Shown: positions 55,885-62,959 of the stretch, one piece after another
Position numbering within the stretch: position 1 is the stretch's first letter
Layout of the letters: every line of letters starts with the position of its first letter
Notes under the pieces: model-generated
Seen by the model: the letters and a program-made list of their open reading frames with translations, nothing else
What the model was told of the DNA's origin: nothing
Database searches by the model: none
Program-made: the position numbers and the translations under genes
Assembly (NCBI GenBank): GCA_030148005.1
Contig: JASBUI010000004.1
Location: 167,388 to 231,387, forward strand
DNA length: 64,000 bases
Source of the DNA: Paracoccaceae bacterium
Lineage (GTDB): Bacteria > Pseudomonadota > Alphaproteobacteria > Rhodobacterales > Rhodobacteraceae
Reading direction: 5' to 3'

Positions 55885-55916
55885 AAAGGGGCCAGTCGGA
55901 AACGGCTGGCCCTTTA
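55885..55916 (+). terminator. terminator-like hairpin after the giant protein gene
   Basis: GGGCCAG (55889-55895) and CTGGCCC (55906-55912) form a 7-bp stem with a 10-base loop, flanked by AAA and TTTA, starting 22 bases after the stop. The T run is short. Confidence 0.65.
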
Positions 55917-56351
55917 CGTTCGGGGGGCGGCGCAGCGTTCCCCTTTGTCTTGATGCTGCAACCATGGCCAGAGGACGGCCGTACTGCGCCGCAGAAGGCG
56001 CAGGGATCGCCATGTCGTGGGCGGGGATGTCCTGTTGCAGGCTTGGGTATGCTCGCGCCCTCTGCGCCGGCGCTGCGGCGCTGCGACGGTGCGGTGGTAC
56101 CTGTGGGCGGCTCTGGCCGTTGGGGCGATCGGCAAGCGGTCTGGGGGCCCGTCAGCGCGGCGGGCAGCCCCTTGGCCAGTTGATCGGGACGAGGGGCGCC
56201 CAGGGGCGCACCAGCGGTGCGCGGCGCGTTGCCGGGGCGCCTGCGTGCGTCAAACGGGGGAGTGGGGAAGTCAGACCCCCAAACAGCCAAATGGGCCAGC
56301 CATAAAATGACTGACCCACTTGTTACTGACGGAGATCGTGTGTTTGGGCCG
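55917..56351. other. 435-base GC-rich region without a visible gene
   Basis: All frames here have compositional but no protein-like character. It separates the giant protein gene from the convergent hypothetical gene at 56352. No repeats or promoter elements stand out. Confidence 0.5.
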
Positions 56352-57074
56352 TCAGTGGGGGGGGTTACTGCAACCGTTGAGAGAGAAGTAGGTTTTGAGG
56401 TTTTGAGGAGAGATCTGCTTGCGGATTTCGGCGTGTTCGCTTTCGTCACAGCCCATCTGGACGGAGATACGAATGGAGGCGAGTTCGGATTTTTCAATCG
56501 TACGCGCGACGTTCAGCATCGCGTTTACCACGCGGCCGTAGGCTTGGGGGCGACCGGAAAACTCCATCTGGTCGGCGTAGTCACAGCCAAGGCACAGGCG
56601 AAAGTTTTCGGGCAACTCGCCGTAGGTCGCGTCGATGAGATCATAAAGAAGCATGGCGAAATGCAGCTCAGCCAGCTGTGGATCATCGGCATAGCGCGCG
56701 GTCGGGACGACAAGCTTGAACCCAAGATCCTTGGACCTTGCATAGCTCAGCATCTCACGCAGGCCGGGACGGGCGCAAAGAGGCGCAATTGTCCAGGTAG
56801 AGTGGCGCGACATCAGGTTGGGGACCTCAAGGCCGAAGCCAGAGGCGCGAATTTCTGCAGTGTTGCCTTGCGGCCAGGTTATGAAATCGCCGTCGGGTGA
56901 GTATGTCGTCTGAACGTGCACGGGCAGAACAGACAGGTTGTCATCCTCGATGGGGCCGTCAAAAGGCAAGAGCGGCAACGCATGCGCGTCGATCTGGCTC
57001 TCGGCCTGTGCAAGCGCCGGAAAGGTGCCTTGGCCGGCAAGCGCGTTGGTACGGTTTCTCTGAAGATTTCTCAC
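56352..57074 (-). CDS. hypothetical protein, 240 residues, second gene of an unknown pair
   Basis: The probable start is GTG 57074, 31 bases after the stop of the small upstream gene; the frame is open to 57185 but would overlap that gene. The protein has no signal peptide or membrane helix. It contains FRLCLGCDYADQMEFSGRP, an Arg/Glu-rich helix around VVNAMLNVARTIEKSEL, and a C-terminal ISVQMGCDESEHAEI. I do not recognise a family. It is probably cotranscribed with the 76-residue protein upstream, behind a copy of the shared motif. Confidence 0.65.
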   Translation of the reverse strand: MRNLQRNRTNALAGQGTFPALAQAESQIDAHALPLLPFDGPIEDDNLSVLPVHVQTTYSPDGDFITWPQGNTAEIRASGFGLEVPNLMSRHSTWTIAPLCARPGLREMLSYARSKDLGFKLVVPTARYADDPQLAELHFAMLLYDLIDATYGELPENFRLCLGCDYADQMEFSGRPQAYGRVVNAMLNVARTIEKSELASIRISVQMGCDESEHAEIRKQISPQNLKTYFSLNGCSNPPH

Positions 57075-57105
57075 GGCATTCAAACCTTGGTAAAGAGTGG
57101 GACGA

Positions 57106-57336
57106 TCAGCCAGCCATCGACACGCTGCGGCGCGATGCAAAGTGCATGTCCAGACGGCGCGACAACTGAAGCTCTGCGGCATCAACCGACGGCAGGGCCT
57201 CGGCGGCGAGGAACTGAACGACGGGCTTCATAGCGGCAAGCTTGCCGGTCAGGCTTTTCATGCGGCGGCTGCGAATTCCGTTGAGCGCGGAAATGCGGTT
57301 GGCGCGGGCTTTCATGAGCAGGTTCTGGTTTTCCAT
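57106..57336 (-). CDS. hypothetical small basic protein, first gene of an unknown pair
   Basis: A 76-residue protein beginning MENQNLLMKARANRISALNG, rich in Arg, Lys, Met and Leu, and likely mostly helical. The ATG at 57336 has TTGGAGATC about nine bases upstream; the frame extends nine codons further without a better site. There is no known domain. The downstream 240-residue protein and the motif at 57442, about 105 bases upstream, place it in the proposed regulon. Confidence 0.6.
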   Translation of the reverse strand: MENQNLLMKARANRISALNGIRSRRMKSLTGKLAAMKPVVQFLAAEALPSVDAAELQLSRRLDMHFASRRSVSMAG

Positions 57337-57441
57337 TTTCGTGATCTCCAAACTGAGTTGCATTTGATCCTTTTTATTCCGGGATCGCGGGGCATGCCCG
57401 TCGCCAGAGGTAGAAGTTGCGCCTCTTCAGGGTGAGCGAGC

Positions 57442-57457
57442 GATACTTCGGGATATA
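57442..57457 (+). promoter_or_regulatory. shared motif, site 3 (upstream of the unknown pair)
   Basis: GATACTTCGGGATATA on the plus strand shares the 12-base string ATACTTCGGGAT with the complement of site 5. It lies 105 bases upstream of the small gene at 57336, but in opposite orientation to sites 1 and 6 relative to their genes. Confidence 0.55.
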
Positions 57458-57670
57458 AGCGAGCAGCAAAAAGTAGTGGGTTTCGGAGAAAACGAAAAAA
57501 TACCCTAAAAAACAGGGGATTGTTCACGCTTTGAATGGCGCATAAGTGATTCTGATCGGGAAGATTCGGGGCGTGCGATCGCGGCGGCAGAACGAGGATT
57601 TTCCGTGCGGGGCCACAGGTTGCGGGTAGAAAACCGTTGACGCTACGTAAATTAAAGCAGCCCTTAAATA

Positions 57671-57685
57671 TACGAAAGTATAGGT
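57671..57685 (-). promoter_or_regulatory. shared motif, site 4
   Basis: The minus strand reads ACCTATACTTTCGTA, matching site 2 at 12 of 15 positions. Site 5 follows 20 bases away in the same orientation, about two helical turns, as expected for cooperating dimers. Confidence 0.6.
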
Positions 57686-57690
57686 CGCCT

Positions 57691-57705
57691 ATCCCGAAGT
57701 ATATC
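57691..57705 (-). promoter_or_regulatory. shared motif, site 5
   Basis: The minus strand reads GATATACTTCGGGAT. Together with site 4 it forms a direct repeat in a 656-base region (57337-57992) that has no protein gene. Confidence 0.6.
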
Positions 57706-57884
57706 TCAATGTCTCCAATGCGCCGAAGCCTCAGAAAAATTCGATGTTATTAATTGGTCAGAAGCAACACAGCTTCCAAAGGGAGCAAGCAGATCAACCG
57801 GCTAGGACGCCACCACTCACAACGTAAATGGTCTGTTTCAGAGTAACGGCATCGGTTCTCCAATCGCCGAGGCCACTATAAAAG

Positions 57885-57908
57885 AAATCAGAGCAAGTTT
57901 CTGATTTC
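57885..57908. other. hairpin adjoining the bidirectional terminator
   Basis: A perfect 9-bp stem (GAAATCAGA with TCTGATTTC) and a 6-base loop end two bases before the A run of the terminator at 57911. Two stacked hairpins of this kind are typical of the 3' end of small RNAs. Confidence 0.5.
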
Positions 57909-57910
57909 AC

Positions 57911-57957
57911 AAAAAAACTCCCGGCTGCTCGATTGGGCGAGTAGCCGGGTTTTTTTT
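57911..57957. terminator. strong bidirectional terminator
   Basis: A 12-bp stem (CCCGGCTGCTCG at 57920-57931 with CGAGTAGCCGGG at 57938-57949, one G-T pair) and a 6-base loop are preceded by seven A (57911-57917) and followed by eight T (57950-57957). It ends the kinase transcript from the right (stop at 57993) and would also end any plus-strand transcript from the region to the left. Confidence 0.9.
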
Positions 57958-57992
57958 GTCAGATCAACAGTATCGGGTCGGTGAGCGCGTCC

Positions 57993-60557
57993 TCAGACCG
58001 CCATATAGGCGGCCTTGGTGTCTTGCCAGACGCTGCTAAGGGCGGGGTAGAGCGAGCGTGCCTGATCGTACTGACCCGTCTTGCAGGATGTTTCGATCGC
58101 GGCCAGCTGTGCGTGCAGCCCCTTTGCGCCAAAGGTCGCGGCCGCGCCGGCCATTTCGTGGGCCTTGGCCTGAGTTTCTGCAAGGTCTGACGTGGCTTGC
58201 AGAACCTCCATATCGCGCGAGATTGCGCTGATGAAGGTGTCGATCTGCGTTCTGATAGAGGCGCCGAATATATCCTTGAGATCACCAAAGACGTCCTGAT
58301 CAATCAGGGGAACACTGTTTGAATCTGTCACTATGTTTACTTCCTGGGATTTGGGGTCTTGAGTTGTTTGCTGTTCGTCGAAATGGATCAGGAACTTGAT
58401 CACGTCGGTCTTTCGAAGTGGCTTTGTCAGCGTACCGGCCATGCCTACACGCGCAAAACGCAGCTTGTCGTCGGGCAAAGCATGGGCCGTGACCGCGTAG
58501 ATCGGCGAGAACTTCGAAAGCCCTTCGGAGCCGCGGATCATCTCTGTCGCGCGAACCCCGTTGAGGTTCGGCATGCTTATGTCCATGAAGATCAGATCAT
58601 AGCACTTTGTGCTGGCCATCTGAACGCCCTCAAAGCCATCGGCGGCTTCGTCCACAGACTGGCCCAGATCGGTCAGGATGCGCGACAGAAGTTGGCGGTT
58701 CAGCAGGTTGTCCTCGACCAGAAGAATTTCCTTGGTCGGCAATGTGCTGATTGTGCCGGCATCCGATTTTGCGGGCGCAACGGGCGCTGCGTCGGCGGCG
58801 CGGTGCATGACCGTGGTTGAGAAACTGAAGATGCTGCCTTTGGTAAGCTCGCTTTCACAGGTCAGCTTTCCGCCAAGCGTTTCCGCAAGCCTGCGGGCAA
58901 TGCCAAGGCCAAGCCCCGTGCCCTGACCGCGCCGTTCATAGGTTGAATCAACGGTCACGAAGTCTTCGAAGATGCGCTTTTGGTCCTTGGCGTCGATGCC
59001 CTGACCGGTGTCGCTGACACTGAAATCAAGCTGAACAAAGTCGTTCGGCAGCAGGTTGGCGTTGGCCTTCAGCGTCACCACGCCGCGCGGCGTGAACTTG
59101 ATGGCGTTGCTGAGAAGGTTGAGAAGGATCTGCTGAAGCCCACGGCGGTCTATCAGGATCGCGCCCAGCTCGCTTCCGGTTCGTTCAAGATGCAACAGCG
59201 TCTGTTGTTGATCGGCCAAAGCGCTCATCGGGCCCATGGTGTCGGTCAGCAGCTCATCAAGGTTCACCGCCTCCGAGCGGTCGGTGCCGCGCGCGCTTTC
59301 GATGCGTTCGATATCCAGAACGTCATTGACGTGGCCGATAAGGATTTCCGCCGAAGTATCAGCAGCGTTCAGGAAACTTGTCTGTTCACGGGTCAGGCGC
59401 GTGTCCCGGATCAGGTCGAGCGCAGAGATCAGGCCGTTCAGGGGCGTGCGCATCTCATGGCTCATGACAGCAAGGAACTTGGACTTTTCGTTGTAGGCTG
59501 CAAGCGCCTCGTCGCGGGCGACCAGAAGCTGTTCTTCCTTTTCCATTTCCTCGGTGATGTCGCGCAGGTAGGCGATATAGATCAGCCCATCTTCGCCCTC
59601 GGCAGATCCGATTGAAACCTCGACAGGAATTTCATGCCCATCGGCGTGCAGGGCAAAGTTCTGAAAGCGGCCCACGCCGCCCAACTTGGGCTTGTCGTCT
59701 TTTTGCGAATTGATCTGGCTGCGGTAGGTGTCGCGCAGTTGAGGCGGCACAAGAAGTTCGAAATAGTCGCGACCCAGAGAAGCCTCATGGCTTAGGCCGA
59801 AGACCTTTTCGGCGGAGCCGTTGAAGTCGACGATTTCCCCGTCCTCGCGAAGAACGACAATGGCGTCAAGCGATGCCCCGAAGGTCGAAGCAAGGCGTGC
59901 ATTGCTGTTTGCGGCCTCTGCGGTTTTGACGTTCAGACGGTGCTTTTGCAGGATCAGGACAATGATCGAGCTGGCCAGCGCGAGAAAGAGCAGGAAAAGG
60001 GCGCCGCCGATGACCTGAAGAAGGCGCACGATTTCCGTTCGGTTGGCATCCGACCGGTCGGCGGTCTTTGCAATCGCGCTTAGTGCAAAGCCGGTGACAA
60101 TCGGCCTGATCCGATCAAGCCCCTCTTTGATCTGCGGGATGCTTGCGGTCAGTGCCTCGTCGGGTCCGTCGATGAGAACGACCGTCTCATCCAGAAACTT
60201 TTGCAACTTTGCCAGATTTTCGCGATCGCCGCGGTTTTCCAAAAGCCAACGCGTTGCCTGGCCTTTTTCCATCAGCGAAACACGGCTGTAAAAGATATCG
60301 TACTTAAGCCTGAGGTCCTGAAGGTCGCCCTGGCCGGCCAATGTCGCCTCGACCGATTGCTGAAACTTGAAAAAGTCGACTTCCAACCGGGCCAGAACCC
60401 ATTGGGTGTTGTCTTCGGGGGCTGTTTTGAGGGCTTCGATCCGGTTTGACAGGACCAGAGAGAGGAAAAGAACGGTTCCCAATACGGTAACCGCAGCGAC
60501 AACCAAAGAAGCCTGAACCCAGAGTCTTCTAAGCCGGTTGGGCAAAACCTGTTTCAT
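57993..60557 (-). CDS. hybrid histidine kinase with PAS, receiver and HPt domains
   Basis: An 854-residue tripartite kinase. Helices at about 17-38 and 181-203 enclose a periplasmic helical sensor (40-178). A PAS domain spans about 222-336 (SLDAIVVLREDGEIVDFNGS). HisKA has His367 (AVMSHEMRTPLNG), and the ATPase has LNLLSNAIKFT and GQGTGLGLGI. The receiver has Asp659 (LIFMDISMPN), and a C-terminal HPt domain carries His800 (AKAHEMAGAAATFG). This order implies a full His-Asp-His-Asp relay to a separate regulator, probably the one at 61432. It follows the secreted protein gene at 60596 by 38 bases. Confidence 0.93.
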   Translation of the reverse strand: MKQVLPNRLRRLWVQASLVVAAVTVLGTVLFLSLVLSNRIEALKTAPEDNTQWVLARLEVDFFKFQQSVEATLAGQGDLQDLRLKYDIFYSRVSLMEKGQATRWLLENRGDRENLAKLQKFLDETVVLIDGPDEALTASIPQIKEGLDRIRPIVTGFALSAIAKTADRSDANRTEIVRLLQVIGGALFLLFLALASSIIVLILQKHRLNVKTAEAANSNARLASTFGASLDAIVVLREDGEIVDFNGSAEKVFGLSHEASLGRDYFELLVPPQLRDTYRSQINSQKDDKPKLGGVGRFQNFALHADGHEIPVEVSIGSAEGEDGLIYIAYLRDITEEMEKEEQLLVARDEALAAYNEKSKFLAVMSHEMRTPLNGLISALDLIRDTRLTREQTSFLNAADTSAEILIGHVNDVLDIERIESARGTDRSEAVNLDELLTDTMGPMSALADQQQTLLHLERTGSELGAILIDRRGLQQILLNLLSNAIKFTPRGVVTLKANANLLPNDFVQLDFSVSDTGQGIDAKDQKRIFEDFVTVDSTYERRGQGTGLGLGIARRLAETLGGKLTCESELTKGSIFSFSTTVMHRAADAAPVAPAKSDAGTISTLPTKEILLVEDNLLNRQLLSRILTDLGQSVDEAADGFEGVQMASTKCYDLIFMDISMPNLNGVRATEMIRGSEGLSKFSPIYAVTAHALPDDKLRFARVGMAGTLTKPLRKTDVIKFLIHFDEQQTTQDPKSQEVNIVTDSNSVPLIDQDVFGDLKDIFGASIRTQIDTFISAISRDMEVLQATSDLAETQAKAHEMAGAAATFGAKGLHAQLAAIETSCKTGQYDQARSLYPALSSVWQDTKAAYMAV

Positions 60558-60595
60558 AGTGCGGGTACCAAAAAATTGGTTCTCAAAGGTTCTTT

Positions 60596-61117
60596 TTATT
60601 CAACTGCAATCCGATCGAGTTGCCAAATGCTTTGGCTGTATGTTGCTTCGGTTCTGTAGTCCGGGTTCTGATCGTAGGGGAAGACGATCCACAAAGGGCC
60701 CTTGTCACGGCGCGGCATTTCGCTTCCGTTCATTTCATAGGCAACAATCGGGCCGCCATCGACCGCGACCTCAAGCGGAATTTCCACCGAATAGTCGTTG
60801 ATCGCCGATGCCACCAGTTTGGTGCCTTTGACTTTCAGAAGGTCGACAAGCTGTTTCAGCGACACGCCGCGAAACGTCTGAAGCCCTTCAGTCCAGATTG
60901 TGGAAGTTTCGAAATGGGTGGCTGGCAGAGCTTTCATCGCCTGCATATCAAACAGGGCGCCGGTCTCAGAGTTCTTGACTTCGATGTCGCCGGTGACGCT
61001 CAGAACAACTTCTCCTTCAGGGGAGGCAAGAGTTTGTGCAAAAATTGGCGTCGCGCTGATTACCAGAATGGCAAATGCAAGTAGAACGCCCTGACTGAAT
61101 GATCTCAACTCTGCCAT
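60596..61117 (-). CDS. secreted oxidoreductase-molybdopterin-binding-fold protein without cysteine
   Basis: A 173-residue protein: signal peptide to about residue 28 (ILVISATPIFAQ), then the SUOX-like fold with GDIEVKNSETGALFD, FRGVSLKQLVDLL, INDYSVEIPL and GPLWIVFPYDQNP. The whole protein contains no cysteine, so the Mo-ligating Cys of sulfite-oxidase-type enzymes is absent and cofactor binding is doubtful. It is cotranscribed with the hybrid kinase at 57993, which suggests a periplasmic ligand sensor. ATG 61117 follows GGGGAG; a GTG one codon earlier is possible. Confidence 0.82.
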   Translation of the reverse strand: MAELRSFSQGVLLAFAILVISATPIFAQTLASPEGEVVLSVTGDIEVKNSETGALFDMQAMKALPATHFETSTIWTEGLQTFRGVSLKQLVDLLKVKGTKLVASAINDYSVEIPLEVAVDGGPIVAYEMNGSEMPRRDKGPLWIVFPYDQNPDYRTEATYSQSIWQLDRIAVE

Positions 61118-61231
61118 CACCGTACTCCCCCGAGGTACTATTACGAAACGCCGGCAAGCTGGCAGGCGTGCCGAATAACCACACCATAACCTTTACGAAG
61201 GAATATAGCAGACGGGCATCGGAATACATTC

Positions 61232-61247
61232 TATACCCAAAAGTATC
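61232..61247 (-). promoter_or_regulatory. shared motif, site 6 (upstream of the sensor-kinase operon)
   Basis: The minus strand reads GATACTTTTGGGTATA. It matches site 3 at 13 of 16 positions and the core ATACTTTTGGG of site 2 exactly. It lies about 115 bases upstream of the start at 61117, in the gene's orientation. Confidence 0.7.
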
Positions 61248-61358
61248 TGTTCCTTGGTTCAAAGGTATCCAAGATACAACAAACACTTGAAAGCACTACG
61301 TCCTATGAGTGTAGGAGGCACTATCGGTATCACGTCGTTTACCATTTCGCGGGTACCA

Positions 61359-61373
61359 AGTGCTTTTGGATTT
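61359..61373 (+). promoter_or_regulatory. weak copy of the shared motif before the response regulator
   Basis: AGTGCTTTTGGATTT resembles ATACTTTTGGGTAT, retaining CTTTTGG. It lies about 60 bases before the start of the regulator gene at 61432, so autoregulation is possible. The 314-base region 61118-61431 holds no gene. Confidence 0.35.
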
Positions 61374-61431
61374 AGATGTTTACCGTGCCAGTGCGAATCG
61401 AGTTCGGTGCAAGTTTTGAGAGGCTAGAAAA

Positions 61432-62046
61432 ATGTATGTTCTGATCGCGGACGATCATGATTTGGTGAAGGACATGATCGCAGCTTACCTTCAGGTCGAC
61501 GGGGACACGAAGGTTGACTCTGCATCCACTTTGGATGGCGCGCTGGATCTGATTAACGAGAACGGTCCGTATGACCTTGTGCTGCTGGATTTTACCATGC
61601 CGGGTATGAACGGGCTTGAAGGAATGAAGAAGGCCAGGATCGCAAATCAGGACCGGCCGGTCGGATTGATTTCAGGTACGGCCGACAGATCGGTCGCCGA
61701 GGATGCGCTTAACGAGGGCGCGGCGGGTTTCCTGCCCAAGACGATGCCAGCCAAGTCATTGATCAACGCGGTTCGGTTCATGGCGGCCGGCGAAGTTTTC
61801 GCGCCGGTAAGTTTCATGGCCCAGAAAGACGAAAAGCCGGAACATGAACTGGACGCCAAGCTTTCGGATCGCGAAAAGCAGGTTCTGGAAGGGCTGACCC
61901 AAGGGCTGGCCAACAAAGAGATCGCGCGCAACCTTGATGTTCAGGAAGTAACCGTAAAGCTTCACGTCAAGACGCTGTGCCGCAAGCTGGATGCGCGCAA
62001 CAGAACCCATGCTGCGATGATCGCCAAGGAGACCGGTTTCTTCTGA
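61432..62046 (+). CDS. NarL/LuxR-family response regulator
   Basis: A 204-residue regulator: receiver domain with the phospho-acceptor Asp53 (LVLLDFTMPGMNG), Ser/Thr switch at SGTAD and Lys in FLPKTMP. A GerE-type HTH follows at about 141-190 (LSDREKQVLEGLTQGLANKE, then VTVKLHVKTLCRKL). It has no kinase of its own but is divergent from an operon ending in an HPt-bearing hybrid kinase, so it is the natural final acceptor. It is also the only DNA-binding protein in the 45.7-64 kb region, which makes it the best candidate to bind the shared motif. Confidence 0.93.
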   Translation: MYVLIADDHDLVKDMIAAYLQVDGDTKVDSASTLDGALDLINENGPYDLVLLDFTMPGMNGLEGMKKARIANQDRPVGLISGTADRSVAEDALNEGAAGFLPKTMPAKSLINAVRFMAAGEVFAPVSFMAQKDEKPEHELDAKLSDREKQVLEGLTQGLANKEIARNLDVQEVTVKLHVKTLCRKLDARNRTHAAMIAKETGFF

Positions 62047-62073
62047 GCCGAAGACATCAGCACAAGAACAGCC

Positions 62074-62101
62074 AGGCCGCCCTTCGGGGCGGCCTTTTTT
62101 T
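62074..62101 (+). terminator. Rho-independent terminator of the response regulator gene
   Basis: AGGCCGCCC and GGGCGGCCT form a perfect 9-bp stem closed by TTCG, followed by a run of T, 27 bases after the stop. Confidence 0.92.
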
Positions 62102-62230
62102 GGTTCCCGGTTTGGGTGATGGATTCCGGCGCCTGCGCATGAATCTCTGCGCTTGGGCTTGTTTTCATAGAAGAAACAAACCGTTACCCGCGCCCCACAC
62201 AATGCTCTTCGCGCGCATATAGCGCTGTAG

Positions 62231-62279
62231 GCAAAAGGATAGGGGCGAGTCCTCAATTTGGGACTCTCTAGCCTTTTGC
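62231..62279. promoter_or_regulatory. nested inverted repeat upstream of the DUF11-like gene
   Basis: An outer repeat GCAAAAGG (62231-62238) / CCTTTTGC (62272-62279) encloses an inner one GAGTCC (62247-62252) / GGACTC (62261-62266). The complement of 62230-62244 (CCCTATCCTTTTGCC) also resembles the shared motif at 11 of 15 positions, and the right arm is a mirrored weak copy. It lies 100 bases before the start at 62379. The rest of 62102-62378 shows nothing else. Confidence 0.5.
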
Positions 62280-62378
62280 ATGATTCCCAACTGCCAGTCG
62301 GAGAGGCGATGAACCCCTATCAGTCGCCCCCGGGAAATAATTCTCGGGACTTATCAGTAACCATCGAGGGATCAGTTC

Positions 62379-62891
62379 ATGCCCAAATCTTTCAACCTCA
62401 AATCAACATGCGCATGCGTTGCCATCGCCTTTGCCTTTACGGCGCCGCAGGCGTTGGCAGAGCCGCTTGTCAGCAAGTTTGACTATCGCGTCGTCGAGAT
62501 CGCAGACGACGGCGCCGAAGTTCTGGCCGAGCGCAATTCGGTCAAGCCCGGTGAGACGATCCAGTATTCGATCACCCATGAGAATACAGCCGATGATGCC
62601 CTGAGCGGCATTATCGTCATGGCCCCAATTCCGGACGGCGTAACGTTCGCCGTCGGTTCGCAATCCAGCTCGGTTGATGCCGTTTTCGAAATTCAGGCGG
62701 AAATCGAGCCGGAAACTCCAGGTCTTGAGTGGGCGACGCTGCCCGCTTTCCGAAAGGTCATCGACAAAGATGGTGTCGAGCGCATGGAGCCGGTTCCGGC
62801 TGCAGCAATCGAGGCCGTCCGGTGGAGCCTGGATACAGCACTTTCAAGTGGAGAAACCACGCTCAACACATATCGCGTGATCGTTGATTGA
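62379..62891 (+). CDS. small secreted DUF11-like repeat protein
   Basis: A 170-residue protein with a signal peptide (STCACVAIAFAFTAPQALA, cleavage before EPLVSK) and one domain of the DUF11/conserved-repeat type: VKPGETIQYSITHENTADDA, then IPDGVTFAVGSQ. A good ribosome site (GAGGGA) precedes ATG 62379. The domain has an immunoglobulin-like fold and occurs in surface and matrix proteins. It is followed by another protein of the same type 68 bases downstream, so the two are probably cotranscribed. Confidence 0.82.
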   Translation: MPKSFNLKSTCACVAIAFAFTAPQALAEPLVSKFDYRVVEIADDGAEVLAERNSVKPGETIQYSITHENTADDALSGIIVMAPIPDGVTFAVGSQSSSVDAVFEIQAEIEPETPGLEWATLPAFRKVIDKDGVERMEPVPAAAIEAVRWSLDTALSSGETTLNTYRVIVD

Positions 62892-62959
62892 AGTGCGCCC
62901 CGCCGGGGTCGCGAAGGTTCGCTTCCCCGTCTTCTTAACTTAACAATAGGTAGTTCCAA

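Noticed and set aside
55964..56310. Several overlapping plus-strand frames after the giant protein
   Set aside because: Biased Gly/Arg/Ala composition, mutually overlapping in different frames, without start signals; they look like GC-rich non-coding sequence.
61017..61286. Minus-strand frame of 89 codons covering the promoter region of the sensor-kinase operon
   Set aside because: It overlaps the confident signal-peptide region of the 60596-61117 gene and the motif site; no protein-like pattern.
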